A stretch of 37,346 bases of DNA from Gallionella sp. (lineage in GTDB: Bacteria > Pseudomonadota > Gammaproteobacteria > Burkholderiales > Gallionellaceae), in NCBI GenBank assembly GCA_025350405.1, contig JANXXX010000162.1, positions 1 through 37,346 of the forward strand, written 5' to 3'. Position 1 is the first letter of the stretch; each line of letters starts with the position of its first letter. The notes beneath the pieces are model-generated. The model did not search any database. It was not told where the DNA came from and saw only the letters and a program-made list of their open reading frames with translations. Shown one piece after another: positions 20,116 through 29,722 of this stretch. The position numbers and the translations under genes are program-made.

Positions 20116-21292
20116 CACCGGCCACTTCGGCCAATTCGGCGGCATCTACATGGCCGAGACGCTGATCCCGGCAGTGGAAGAATTGCGCACCCAGTATCTG
20201 CGTTTCCGCGACGATCCCGAATTCAAGGCCGAGTTCGCCTACGAATTGAAGCACTATGTCGGGCGTCCCAGCCCGATCTATCACGCCAAGCGTCTGTCGG
20301 ACGATCTCGGTGGCGCGCAGATCTACCTGAAGCGCGAAGACCTGAATCACACCGGCGCGCACAAGATCAACAACGCCATCGGTCAGGCACTGTTGGCAAA
20401 ACGCATGGGCAAGAAGCGCGTCATCGCCGAGACCGGCGCAGGCATGCACGGCGTGGCGACCGCGACCGTGGCGGCGCGCTTCGGCATGGAGTGCATCGTG
20501 TATATGGGCGCGGAAGACATCCAGCGCCAGGCACCGAACGTGTTCCGCATGAAGTTGCTGGGTGCGACCGTGGTACCGGTGGAGAGCGGCTCCAGGACAC
20601 TCAAGGACGCGTGTAACGAAGCGATACGCGATTGGGTCACCAACGTCGAGAGCACGTTCTACATCTTCGGCACGGCGGCTGGCCCGCATCCTTATCCGAT
20701 GATGGTGCGCGATTTTCAGTGCGTGATCGGCAATGAAGCCAAGGTGCAGATGCCGGAGATGATAGGCCGTCAACCGGATGCGGTGATCGCCTGCGTCGGC
20801 GGCGGTTCCAATGCGATCGGCCTGTTCTATCCCTACATCGAAGAAAAAAGCGTGCAGCTGATCGGCGTGGAAGCGGGCGGTCACGGCATCGCCAGTGGTC
20901 AACATGCTGCGCCGCTTACCGCGAATGCAAAAGTTGGCGTGTTGCACGGCAACAAGGTGTACCTGATGCAGGACGAGAACGGCCAGATCATCGAAACGCA
21001 TTCTATCTCTGCCGGACTGGATTATCCCGGCGTCGGCCCCGAGCATTGTTTGCTGAAGGATCAGGGGCGCGCACAGTACGTTGCGATCAACGACGATGAA
21101 GCGCTCGCCGCCTTCGATGCGTTGTGCCGTTTCGAAGGCATCATCCCTGCGCTGGAATCCAGTCATGCGCTGGCACACGCGATGAAGATCGCACCGGCTA
21201 TGGGCAGGGACAAGGTACTACTGGTTAACCTGTCCGGTCGCGGCGACAAGGACATTAATACCGTGGCGCGCCTCAAGGGGATCACGCTATGA
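20093..21292 (+). CDS. trpB: Tryptophan synthase beta chain; likely TTG start at 20093 (ORF track extends to 20051)
   Basis: [77 protein letters not shown] upstream of TTG. Confidence 0.96.
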   Translation: MTYNYPDSTGHFGQFGGIYMAETLIPAVEELRTQYLRFRDDPEFKAEFAYELKHYVGRPSPIYHAKRLSDDLGGAQIYLKREDLNHTGAHKINNAIGQALLAKRMGKKRVIAETGAGMHGVATATVAARFGMECIVYMGAEDIQRQAPNVFRMKLLGATVVPVESGSRTLKDACNEAIRDWVTNVESTFYIFGTAAGPHPYPMMVRDFQCVIGNEAKVQMPEMIGRQPDAVIACVGGGSNAIGLFYPYIEEKSVQLIGVEAGGHGIASGQHAAPLTANAKVGVLHGNKVYLMQDENGQIIETHSISAGLDYPGVGPEHCLLKDQGRAQYVAINDDEALAAFDALCRFEGIIPALESSHALAHAMKIAPAMGRDKVLLVNLSGRGDKDINTVARLKGITL

Positions 21293-22089
21293 GCCGCATC
21301 CGAGCGACTTTCGAGAAACTCAAGTTGGACAAGCGCAAGGCGCTGATCCCGTTCATCACCGCAGGCGATCCGTCGCCGCAACTCACCGTGCCGCTGCTGC
21401 ACGGACTGGTGGAAGCGGGCGCGGACGTGCTCGAACTCGGCGTGCCGTTTTCCGACCCGATGGCGGATGGCCCGACGATACAGCGTGCTTCCGAGCGCGC
21501 GCTCAAACAGGGTATGACGTTGCGCGGCGTGCTGGACATGGTTGCTGAATTCCGCAAGCAGGATGCGACCACTCCGGTGGTGTTGATGGGCTATGGCAAT
21601 CCGATTGAAGCGATGGGCTGGGAAGTGTTTGCCAAGCGCTGCAAAGAAGTCGGTGTAGATGGCGTGTTGACGGTGGACTTCCCGCCGGAAGAGAGTCACG
21701 ATGCGTTCGAACATTTGCAACGTCACGGCATCGACCCGATCTTCCTGCTTGCGCCTACCACCGACGATGTGCGCGTGCAGCGTGTCGCCAAGCTGGCGCG
21801 CGGCTATGTGTATTATGTCTCTCTGAAGGGCGTGACCGGTGCAGGCAATCTGGATCTGTCGGCCATCGAACAAAAAATTCCGCAATTGCGCAAGCACATC
21901 AAACTGCCCATCGGGGTGGGCTTCGGCATTCGCGATGCAGTGACCGCACTGGCGGTAGCGAAACTTTGTGACGGCGTGGTGGTCGGTAGTCGTATCGTGC
22001 AAGAAATCGAGAACTCGACTGAACAAAATGTTGTCGCCAACGTGGGCAAGCTGGTGAAAGAATTAAGACAGGCCGTGGATCAGGCCTGA
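21289..22089 (+). CDS. trpA: Tryptophan synthase alpha chain
   Basis: [68 protein letters not shown]. Confidence 0.97.
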   Translation: MSRIRATFEKLKLDKRKALIPFITAGDPSPQLTVPLLHGLVEAGADVLELGVPFSDPMADGPTIQRASERALKQGMTLRGVLDMVAEFRKQDATTPVVLMGYGNPIEAMGWEVFAKRCKEVGVDGVLTVDFPPEESHDAFEHLQRHGIDPIFLLAPTTDDVRVQRVAKLARGYVYYVSLKGVTGAGNLDLSAIEQKIPQLRKHIKLPIGVGFGIRDAVTALAVAKLCDGVVVGSRIVQEIENSTEQNVVANVGKLVKELRQAVDQA

Positions 22090-22097
22090 AAGCATTT

Positions 22098-22224
22098 GTC
22101 CGCAGATTACGCAGATTGGCACAGATTAAGTGCTGGGTTGAAAATTTTGGAAGCTTTAGATTGTAGTTGGTATTTGCTGCTATCTGCTTGTTGAAATCTG
22201 TGTGAATCTGTGTAATCTGCGGAC
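22098..22224. repeat. Long inverted repeat (GTCCGCAGATTACGCAGATT type), 30-nt arms with 27/30 complementarity
   Basis: Arms 22098-22127 and 22195-22224; same family as 10237-10300. Confidence 0.85.
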
Positions 22225-22252
22225 GAAAAAATGAATTTGTTGAGGAGTTAAT

Positions 22253-23134
22253 ATGAGCTGGTTCCAGAAATTATTGCCACCCAAGATCAAGCGTCGCGAA
22301 GGCGATACCAAGAAGAATGTCCCGGAAGGGTTGTGGTCTAAGTGCCCGTCCTGCCAAGCGGTGCTGTATCACTCTGACCTGGAGAAGAACCATAGCGTTT
22401 GTCCCAAGTGCAATCACCATCACCGCATCACCGCGCGCAACCGTCTGGATTTGTTGCTGGACAGCGAAGGGCGCTTCGAGATCGGCGCGGAGGTGCTGCC
22501 GATCGACACGCTCAAGTTCAAGGATCAGAAGAAATATTCGGATCGCCTGCTTGCTTCCAAAAAAGCCACCGATGAAGACGATGCGCTGGTGGTGATGCAA
22601 GGCAGCATCCATGCAGTGCCGGTAGTCGCGGCGGCATTCGAGTTCAACTTCATGGGCGGCTCGATGGGTTCGGTAGTCGGTGAGCGTTTCGTGCGCGGTG
22701 TGCAGGTTGCGCTGGAACAAAAATGCCCGTTCATCTGTTTCGCCGCCAGCGGCGGCGCGCGCATGCAGGAAGGCTTGTTGTCGCTGATGCAGATGGCCAA
22801 GACCTGCGCCGCGCTAACGCAGTTGAGCCAGGAGCAGTTGCCGTTCATCTCGGTGCTGACCGATCCCACCATGGGCGGCGTTTCCGCCAGCTTCGCCTTC
22901 ATGGGCGACGTAGTGATCGCAGAACCTGGCGCGCTGATCGGCTTCGCCGGTGCGCGCGTGATCCAGCAGACGGTGCGCGAAACTCTGCCGGAAGGCTTCC
23001 AGCGCGCGGAGTTCTTGCTGGAGCACGGCGCGGTGGACATGATCATCGACAGGCGCGAGATGAAAAATCAATTGGCGACGCTGATTACGCTGCTGACCAA
23101 GCAATCGGCGGTGGCGGAGATTGAGGCGGCATAA
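22253..23134 (+). CDS. accD: Acetyl-CoA carboxylase carboxyltransferase subunit beta
   Basis: N-terminal four-Cys zinc motif CPSCQAVLY...[51 protein letters not shown]. Confidence 0.97.
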   Translation: MSWFQKLLPPKIKRREGDTKKNVPEGLWSKCPSCQAVLYHSDLEKNHSVCPKCNHHHRITARNRLDLLLDSEGRFEIGAEVLPIDTLKFKDQKKYSDRLLASKKATDEDDALVVMQGSIHAVPVVAAAFEFNFMGGSMGSVVGERFVRGVQVALEQKCPFICFAASGGARMQEGLLSLMQMAKTCAALTQLSQEQLPFISVLTDPTMGGVSASFAFMGDVVIAEPGALIGFAGARVIQQTVRETLPEGFQRAEFLLEHGAVDMIIDRREMKNQLATLITLLTKQSAVAEIEAA

Positions 23135-23205
23135 CTTCTGGTGTGGAATTCCAATAGGTGTCGGAACAATATTTTCCCCACCTTTCGATTGCGAGGGAAA
23201 CATAT

Positions 23206-24015
23206 ATGCGCAACCTATTTGTCATGATCGTCGTCATCCTCTGCTTGGCTGGGATAGCGACACAAGCTACAGCCGCTACTGAGCAACCCGTCGCCACAGA
23301 GCTGCTGGAGCAACAATCTTGGGATAACGCCCAGCTTGAGAACAGCGCAGCCAGTTATGGCCTCTACCTCAAGGATTATCCCAATGGACGCTTTGCCAGC
23401 CAAGCCAAGGCACGAAGCGACAAGCTTAGGCTCATTAAAGATGAAGAAGCACAACGCCCGGTGATGATTCCGGCGATGGTGCAAATCCCTGGCAAGAACT
23501 ACGAGATCGGCAAATACGAAGTAACCCAAGCGGAATGGTTCTCGGTGATGGGTAATAACCCAAGCAAGTTTAAGGATTGTGGCGACACCTGCCCGGTGGA
23601 GAAAGTGAGTTGGGACGACACCCAGGACTTCTTACAAAAGCTCAACGCCAAGACTGGCAAGCAATACCGCTTGCCGACAGAAGCCGAATGGGCATACGCC
23701 TGCTATGGCGGGAGCCAGAGCGAATATTGTGGTGGTAATGATGTTGATGCGGTGGCATGGACAAATAGCAAAGGCAACGAGCAAACCCATCCAGTTGGCC
23801 AAAAGCAAGCCAATGGCTATGGCCTGTATGACATGAGTGGTAATGTGATGGAATGGACGAATGATTGCCGGGAAGGCAACTGCGCGCAGCGCGTGTTTCG
23901 CGGTGGCTCTTGGCTAAACGAACCTCGGGGTGTGCGCGTGTCATACCGCATCATGTTTAATACAACGATACGGAACGGCAGCGGCGGTTTTCGCTTGGCC
24001 AGGACGATACCATAG
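23206..24015 (+). CDS. Secreted SUMF1/formylglycine-generating-enzyme-like domain protein
   Basis: Signal peptide; YEVTQAEWFSVMGNNPSKF, YRLPTEAEWAYACYGG, GYGLYDMSGNVMEWTNDC, RVFRGGSWLNEP...SGGFRLAR. Confidence 0.9.
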   Translation: MRNLFVMIVVILCLAGIATQATAATEQPVATELLEQQSWDNAQLENSAASYGLYLKDYPNGRFASQAKARSDKLRLIKDEEAQRPVMIPAMVQIPGKNYEIGKYEVTQAEWFSVMGNNPSKFKDCGDTCPVEKVSWDDTQDFLQKLNAKTGKQYRLPTEAEWAYACYGGSQSEYCGGNDVDAVAWTNSKGNEQTHPVGQKQANGYGLYDMSGNVMEWTNDCREGNCAQRVFRGGSWLNEPRGVRVSYRIMFNTTIRNGSGGFRLARTIP

Positions 24016-24024
24016 CCGGGTAGG

Positions 24025-24046
24025 GTGGGCACGTTTTAGTGCCCAC
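24025..24046. repeat. GGGTGGGCAC...GTGCCCAC hairpin repeat downstream of the SUMF1 gene
   Basis: GTGGGCAC-GTTTTA-GTGCCCAC, perfect 8-bp stem; another small hairpin CCCAC-ACCGC-GTGGG at 24054-24068. Confidence 0.8.
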
Positions 24047-24069
24047 GCTGATTCCCACACCGCGTGGGC

Positions 24070-24167
24070 ATAACCAGCGACTTTGCTGTCGTCTTTATGA
24101 CAGCCTAGTCGAATGGCTATAACCAATGACTTGCCCAGCGTCTTTTGCTGGGTTAGTCAGATGGCTA
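24070..24167 (-). repeat. Two abutting REP-like hairpin units in direct orientation on the minus strand (24070-24119, 24119-24167)
   Basis: Reverse complements: TAGCCATTCGACTAGGCTGTCATAAAGACGACAGCAAAGTCGCTGGTTAT and TAGCCATCTGACTAACCCAGCAAAAGACGCTGGGCAAGTCATTGGTTAT. Confidence 0.85.
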
Positions 24168-24223
24168 GTAGTCATATCAGTAGTTTCATTAGATGAAGTT
24201 TGCCCACCGTATACTAAATATAC

Positions 24224-25492
24224 ATGCCCAATACTTTAGCCGGCTGGCTGACCTACCTCGAATCCCTGCATCCCAAAACCATTGCGCTCGGCCTGGAGCG
24301 CGTGGCGCAAGTCAAGCAGCGGCTGAATCTTCAGCCTGATTTTCCCATTATCACGGTCGGCGGCACCAACGGCAAAGGATCGGTGTGCGCGATGCTGGAA
24401 TCCATCCTGCACGCCGCCGGATACCGTGTCGGCTGTTACACCTCGCCGCATCTGTTGCATTACAACGAGCGCGTGCGTATCGCCAAACAGCAAGTCAGCG
24501 ATGCGGAATTGTGTGCTTCCTTCGAACAAATCGAGCAGGCGCGCGGAGCAACCTTACTCACTTATTTTGAGTTTGGCACGCTGGCTGCGATGCAGTGCTT
24601 TATCGAGCACAAGGTGGATGTTGCCGTCCTTGAGGTCGGGCTGGGCGGCAGGCTGGATGCGGTGAACGTGTTCGACAACGACTGCGCGGTGATCGCCAGC
24701 GTGGACATCGACCACACCGACTATCTGGGCGATACGCGCGAGGCCATCGCTTATGAAAAGGCGGGAATCATGCGTAGCGGCAAGGTGGCGATCTGTGCAG
24801 ATGCCGATGTGCCTCAGGCGATACGTGATCATGCGCGGCAGATCGGTGCGCAGCTGTGGTGCATCGGCAATGAACTCGGTTTCAAGCAGCATCAAGGTCA
24901 GTGGGATTATTACAGCAAGTGGGGTTCGCGCCACGCGCTGCCCTATCCTGCGCTGCGCGGTGCATTCCAGTTGCACAACGCCAGTGCGGCGCTGGCGGCG
25001 CTGGATGCGCTCAAGGATAAATTGCCGGTGAGCATGGAGGCGGTGCGGCGCGGGCTGGGCGAGGTACAACTGGCCGGGCGCTTCCAGTTCGTGCCGGGCA
25101 AGCCCACGCTGATCCTGGATGTCGCGCACAATCCCCATGCGGCTAGATCATTAGCGCAGAATCTCGCCGACCTTCCGCCGTGTCCGCACACTTATGCGGT
25201 GTTCGCGATGCTCAAGGACAAGGATATGGCGGGCGTGGCGGCGGCGCTCGATGGGCGCATCGACACCTGGCTGGTGGCGGGAATCAATGCGCCGCGCGGC
25301 GCAACAGCGGCGGAGCTGGCGCAAGCATTGCGGCAGGGCGGGGCGCGGGGCGAAATCCTCACCTTCGCTACCATCAGCGAAGCGCTGAGTTATGCCTATA
25401 ACGCGGCAGGCGAAAATGATAGAATCGCCGCCTTCGGATCGTTCTATACGGTAGCGGAAGTGATGGCATCGAGAGGGCTGCAAGTTTTGTAG
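24224..25492 (+). CDS. folC: Bifunctional folylpolyglutamate synthase/dihydrofolate synthase
   Basis: ITVGGTNGKGSVCAMLESILHAAGYRVGCYTSPHLLHYNERVRI, EVGLGGRLDAVNVFD, SVDIDHTDYLG, LDVAHNPHAA. Confidence 0.96.
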   Translation: MPNTLAGWLTYLESLHPKTIALGLERVAQVKQRLNLQPDFPIITVGGTNGKGSVCAMLESILHAAGYRVGCYTSPHLLHYNERVRIAKQQVSDAELCASFEQIEQARGATLLTYFEFGTLAAMQCFIEHKVDVAVLEVGLGGRLDAVNVFDNDCAVIASVDIDHTDYLGDTREAIAYEKAGIMRSGKVAICADADVPQAIRDHARQIGAQLWCIGNELGFKQHQGQWDYYSKWGSRHALPYPALRGAFQLHNASAALAALDALKDKLPVSMEAVRRGLGEVQLAGRFQFVPGKPTLILDVAHNPHAARSLAQNLADLPPCPHTYAVFAMLKDKDMAGVAAALDGRIDTWLVAGINAPRGATAAELAQALRQGGARGEILTFATISEALSYAYNAAGENDRIAAFGSFYTVAEVMASRGLQVL

Positions 25493-25517
25493 GAAAAATT
25501 TAGAGGTTCATTAGAGC

Positions 25518-26192
25518 ATGGCGAAAATACAAACAGATGATGAGCTGAATCTCAGACGTAAAGCGCGTCGCCGTTTGATCGGTGCGGCCGCGCTCACGCT
25601 GGCGGTGGTGGTGATACTGCCGATGGTGCTGGACAGCCAACCCAAACCGAGCGGCAAAGACATCGACTTGCGTATCCCGTCTCCAGATAAGGTCGGCGAG
25701 TTCGTCGCAGGTGTTGCGGTTTCAGAAGTGGCTGCCACCCCTCCGCCAATCGCTGCCAACGTCGTGTCCACTCCGATGCCGCTTGCAGCCCCGGTGATTG
25801 CCACGCCTGCACAGGTGAATGATGTAACAAAACCCGCACCTGTCCGGGAGGTAGCCCCGAGCAAGGCAGCCGCGCAAAAACCTTCAGAAACCCATAAGCC
25901 TGCAGAAACCTCTAAGCCTGTAGAAACCGCCAAGCCTGTAGAAACCAGGAGTGAGGATAATTCAGCTAATGCCGAGAGCTATGTTGCGCAGGTCGGCGCG
26001 TATTCAAATCAGCGCACCGCGAAACAAGAACTCCGGAAGCTGAAGAAGTGGGGCTTTAAGGCCTATATCGAAAAATCCGGAGACAAGGTACGGGTGCGCG
26101 TTGGCCCTTACGCGGATCGCGACAAGGCGGAGAAGGTCGTCCGTCTGTTGGAAAAACATGGGCTGCATCCGGTGGTCATGCCAGTGCAATGA
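25518..26192 (+). CDS. SPOR-domain protein (DedD-like)
   Basis: N-terminal TM, Pro/Lys-rich linker, C-terminal YVAQVGAYSNQRTAKQELRKLKKWGFKAYIE...VRVGPYADRDKAEKV. Confidence 0.9.
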   Translation: MAKIQTDDELNLRRKARRRLIGAAALTLAVVVILPMVLDSQPKPSGKDIDLRIPSPDKVGEFVAGVAVSEVAATPPPIAANVVSTPMPLAAPVIATPAQVNDVTKPAPVREVAPSKAAAQKPSETHKPAETSKPVETAKPVETRSEDNSANAESYVAQVGAYSNQRTAKQELRKLKKWGFKAYIEKSGDKVRVRVGPYADRDKAEKVVRLLEKHGLHPVVMPVQ

Positions 26193-26683
26193 CCGGATTT
26201 GATTTAGCCGTCATAGCAATATTGATGATATCGGTGTTGCTTGGTGTGTGGCGCGGTCTGGTTAGTGAAGTGTTATCGTTGCTGGGCTGGCCGCTTGCGT
26301 TTGTGTTGAGTAATTTATACGCAGATAACTTTGCGCGGCTGTTGCCGATCCAGCAAGAGACATTGCGTGCCACCGTGGCTTATGTGTTGATGTTTGTCGC
26401 CGTGCTGGTCATGTGGGGTGTGCTGGTATGGATGTTTTCCAAACTGCTGAAAACGATCGGGCTAGGCCAGATGGATAGAACATTGGGTGGCTTGTTCGGG
26501 GTGTTACGCGGCGGATTGGTGGTGCTTGCCTTGGTGTGGTTGGCGGGAGTGACTAATATTCCCGAGAAACCAAACTGGCGTGAAGCGATGATGAGCAAGA
26601 CACTGGAAGATGCTGCGTTGCTGAGCAAAACGTGGTTGCCGGACAGCATTGCGCAACGCATCCATTATCGAAATCGTAGTTAA
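26189..26683 (+). CDS. cvpA: CvpA family protein
   Basis: [38 protein letters not shown]; position upstream of purF. Confidence 0.92.
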   Translation: MTGFDLAVIAILMISVLLGVWRGLVSEVLSLLGWPLAFVLSNLYADNFARLLPIQQETLRATVAYVLMFVAVLVMWGVLVWMFSKLLKTIGLGQMDRTLGGLFGVLRGGLVVLALVWLAGVTNIPEKPNWREAMMSKTLEDAALLSKTWLPDSIAQRIHYRNRS

Positions 26684-26700
26684 TTTTTAGGATAAAAATC

Positions 26701-28215
26701 ATGTGCGGCTTACTCGGATTGATCTCGCAATCGCCGGCCAATCAGTTGTTGTACGATGGGCTGCAAGTCTTGCAGCATCGCGGCCAGGACGCTGCCGGTA
26801 TCGCGACGCTGGAAAATCATACCTTCCACATCCACAAGGACAATGGGCTGGTACGCGATGTGTTCCGTACCCGCCATATGCGCTCGCTGCTGGGTAATGC
26901 GGGCATCGCGCACGTGCGCTACCCGACCGCCGGTTCTGCGGTGGACCACAACGAGGCGCAGCCGTTCTATGTGAATTCGCCGTTCGGTATCGTGCTCGGG
27001 CACAACGGTAACCTGACCAATGCCGAAGAATTGAAGGAGCAGCTGTTCGTCGAGGATCTGCGCCACGTCAATACCAGTTCCGATTCCGAAGTGTTGCTGA
27101 ATGTGCTGGCGCACGAGTTGCAGATCAATTCCCAGCAATACCGCCTGGAAGTAAAAACTATCTTTGCGGCCGTTGCCGGAGTACATAAGCGTTGTCGCGG
27201 TGCGTATGCGGTCGTGGCAATGATCGCGGGCTACGGCTTGCTGGCATTCCGTGATATTTACGGTATCCGCCCGCTGGTGATCGGTGTGCACGAAACTGAG
27301 CTAGGCAAGGAATATCTGGTCGCCTCGGAAAGCGTCGCGCTCGACACTCTCGGTTTTAAGTTTCTGCGCGACATCGCTCCAGGCGAAGCGGTGTTCGTCG
27401 ATTTCAACGGCAAGCTGCACAACCAGCTATGCAGCGACAAGGCCAGCCTTAATCCGTGCATCTTCGAATATGTCTATCTGGCCCGTCCGGATTCGGTGAT
27501 CGACGGCATTTCAGTGTATGAGACGCGCTTGTACATGGGCGAATATCTGGCCGATAAACTCAAGCGCACCTGGAAAGAGATCGATATCGACGTGGTGATC
27601 CCGATTCCGGATTCCAGCCGACCCAGCGCGTTGCAACTGGCGAACCGTCTCAACCTGCCGTTCCGCGAAGGTTTCGTGAAGAACCGTTACATCGGCCGTA
27701 CCTTCATCATGCCGGGGCAGGCGATGCGCAAGAAATCGGTGCGCCAGAAACTGAACGCCATCGGCGTCGAATTCAAGGGCAAGAACGTGTTGCTGGTGGA
27801 CGACTCGATCGTGCGCGGCACCACCAGCCGCGAGATCGTGCAGATGGCGCGCGATGCGGGCGCGCGCAAAGTATATTTTGCCTCCGCCGCGCCGCCGGTG
27901 CGCTTCCCGAATGTGTATGGCATCGACATGCCCAGCCCGTCCGAACTGATTGCCACCGGACGTAGCGACGACGAGATTTGCCACGAGATCGGTGCAGACC
28001 GCATTATCTATCAGGATCTGGATGATCTTAAAGCGGCGGTGCGCAAAGCCAACCCCAAGATCACCAACTTCGATGCGTCGTGCTTCGACGGGCGCTACAT
28101 CACCGGCGACATCAATGCCGACTATTTGAACAAAGTTGAGGCGCGGCGCGGACATGGCAAGGCCCGCGATGATGCGAATCAGATGGCGCTGGACTTGGCT
28201 GAAGCCAACGAATAA
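26701..28215 (+). CDS. purF: Amidophosphoribosyltransferase
   Basis: MCGLLGLI Cys nucleophile, [30 protein letters not shown]. Confidence 0.97.
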   Translation: MCGLLGLISQSPANQLLYDGLQVLQHRGQDAAGIATLENHTFHIHKDNGLVRDVFRTRHMRSLLGNAGIAHVRYPTAGSAVDHNEAQPFYVNSPFGIVLGHNGNLTNAEELKEQLFVEDLRHVNTSSDSEVLLNVLAHELQINSQQYRLEVKTIFAAVAGVHKRCRGAYAVVAMIAGYGLLAFRDIYGIRPLVIGVHETELGKEYLVASESVALDTLGFKFLRDIAPGEAVFVDFNGKLHNQLCSDKASLNPCIFEYVYLARPDSVIDGISVYETRLYMGEYLADKLKRTWKEIDIDVVIPIPDSSRPSALQLANRLNLPFREGFVKNRYIGRTFIMPGQAMRKKSVRQKLNAIGVEFKGKNVLLVDDSIVRGTTSREIVQMARDAGARKVYFASAAPPVRFPNVYGIDMPSPSELIATGRSDDEICHEIGADRIIYQDLDDLKAAVRKANPKITNFDASCFDGRYITGDINADYLNKVEARRGHGKARDDANQMALDLAEANE

Positions 28216-28257
28216 CTTTAAGGGAATTTGCATTTCGTTGCGGCAGGTGTTACTTTC

Positions 28258-28312
28258 TGTCTGCGCCGATTTGAGGAACAGCTTGCGGGCGCATTATAAA
28301 TACTGCTAAAGC
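28258..28312 (+). promoter_or_regulatory. SAM-II (metA-motif / SAM_alpha)-like riboswitch candidate upstream of metZ
   Basis: P1 TGCGCC(28262-28267)/GGCGCA(28288-28293), GATTTG after P1, GCTTGC before P1', A/U-rich TTATAAATACT, then GCTAAA (28305-28310), matching the SAM-II layout as I remember it. Confidence 0.72.
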
Positions 28313-28317
28313 GAGGG

Positions 28318-28353
28318 AAACCCGGTTTAGCGCTAAGCTTTCCGGGTTTTGTA
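28318..28353 (+). terminator. Intrinsic terminator-like hairpin between the riboswitch candidate and metZ
   Basis: AAACCCGG (28318-28325) / CCGGGTTT (28342-28349), perfect 8-bp stem followed by T. Confidence 0.7.
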
Positions 28354-28368
28354 CTTTAAGAGGTCATT

Positions 28369-29544
28369 ATGACTGAATCATCCTACCAGCCAGAAACTTT
28401 GGCAGTGCATGCAGGCACGGTGCGCAGCCAGTTCGGCGAACATAGCGAAGCGTTGTTTTTAACTTCCAGCTTCGTGTTCGAGAGTGCCGCTCAAGCCGCC
28501 GCGCGTTTCATCGGCGAGCAGCCGGGCAACATCTACTCGCGCTTTACCAATCCCACTGTCACTATGTTCGAGGAACGCCTCGCGGCGCTGGAAGGCGCGG
28601 AACAATGTGTAGCCACGGCCTCCGGCATGTCGGCGATCCTCGCGTGCGTGATGGGCGTGCTCAAGGCGGGCGATCACATCGTCGCTTCGCACAGCCTGTT
28701 CGGCTCGACCGTGAACCTGTTCAACAACGTCATCAAGAAATTCGGCGTCGAGACGACTTTCGTATCGGCCACCACCGTCGCGGAATGGCAGGCGGCGGTG
28801 CGTCCCAACACGAAGCTGTTTTTTTTGGAGACGCCCTCTAATCCACTCACCGAGATTTCCGACATCGCAGCGATTGCTGCGATAGCCAAAAGTTGCGGCG
28901 CGCTACTGGCGGTGGACAACTGTTTTTGCACGCCGATACTGCAACGCCCGTTTGCATTGGGCGCGGACATCGTGATCCATTCCGCGACCAAGTACATCGA
29001 CGGACAAGGCCGCGTGCTGGGCGGTGCGGTGCTGGGCAGCAAGAAGAATATGGAGAGCGTGTACGGATTTTTGCGTACGGCCGGGCCGACGATGAGTCCG
29101 TTCAATGCCTGGGTGTTTTTGAAAGGCATGGAGACACTCAAGCTGCGCATGGATGCACACTGTGCCAATGCTCTTGAGTTGGCGACGTGGCTTTCAACGC
29201 AGCCGAATGTGGCGCGCGTGTTCTATCCGGGATTGCCGTCTCATCCCCAACACAAGCTGGCGATGAAGCAACAGAAAGCTGGTGGTGGCATCGTGTCGTT
29301 CGAGGTAAAGGGCGGCAAGGCTGCGGCATGGCGCGTGATCGACAACACCAGGCTGTTGTCGATCACCGCCAATCTGGGCGACACCAAAACGACCATCACC
29401 CATCCGGCCAGCACCACCCATGCGCGCATCACGCCGGAGGCGCGCGCGGCGGCAGGCATTAGCGATGGATTGATTCGCATCGCGGTGGGGCTGGAAGCGG
29501 TCGTGGATATACAGAACGACCTCGCACGTGGCTTGGGTAATTGA
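28369..29544 (+). CDS. metZ: O-succinylhomoserine sulfhydrylase
   Basis: Cys/Met metabolism PLP enzyme: NIYSRFTNPTVTMFEERLAALEGAE, AVDNCFCTPILQRPFALGADIVIHSATKYIDGQGRVLGGAV. Confidence 0.93.
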   Translation: MTESSYQPETLAVHAGTVRSQFGEHSEALFLTSSFVFESAAQAAARFIGEQPGNIYSRFTNPTVTMFEERLAALEGAEQCVATASGMSAILACVMGVLKAGDHIVASHSLFGSTVNLFNNVIKKFGVETTFVSATTVAEWQAAVRPNTKLFFLETPSNPLTEISDIAAIAAIAKSCGALLAVDNCFCTPILQRPFALGADIVIHSATKYIDGQGRVLGGAVLGSKKNMESVYGFLRTAGPTMSPFNAWVFLKGMETLKLRMDAHCANALELATWLSTQPNVARVFYPGLPSHPQHKLAMKQQKAGGGIVSFEVKGGKAAAWRVIDNTRLLSITANLGDTKTTITHPASTTHARITPEARAAAGISDGLIRIAVGLEAVVDIQNDLARGLGN

Positions 29545-29567
29545 TATGCGGCAAAAGGCAAGATTAG

Positions 29568-29644
29568 CCACAGAGAACACAGAGTGCACAGAGAAAGACA
29601 AACAACCGTCCACGCTTTTCTCTGTGATCTCTGGGTCCTCTGAT
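29568..29644. repeat. Imperfect long inverted repeat of CCACAGAGAACACAGAG type
   Basis: ccacagagaacacagagtgcacagagaa ... ttctctgtgatctctgggtcctctg. Confidence 0.75.
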
Positions 29645-29652
29645 GTAACCAC

Positions 29653-29701
29653 TAGCCATTCGACTAGGCAGGCAAATAACGCCAGCCAAGTCGCTGGTTA
29701 T
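29653..29701 (+). repeat. REP-like hairpin unit (49 nt)
   Basis: TAGCCATTCGACTAGGCAGGCAAATAACGCCAGCCAAGTCGCTGGTTAT. Confidence 0.8.
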
Positions 29702-29722
29702 GTGGCAAAAAGGTTTTAAAAG

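Noticed and set aside
20084-21178. 364-aa minus-strand ORF opposite trpB
   Set aside because: Antisense shadow of a clearly conserved trpB; His/Arg-rich low-plausibility protein typical of high-GC reverse-frame ORFs.
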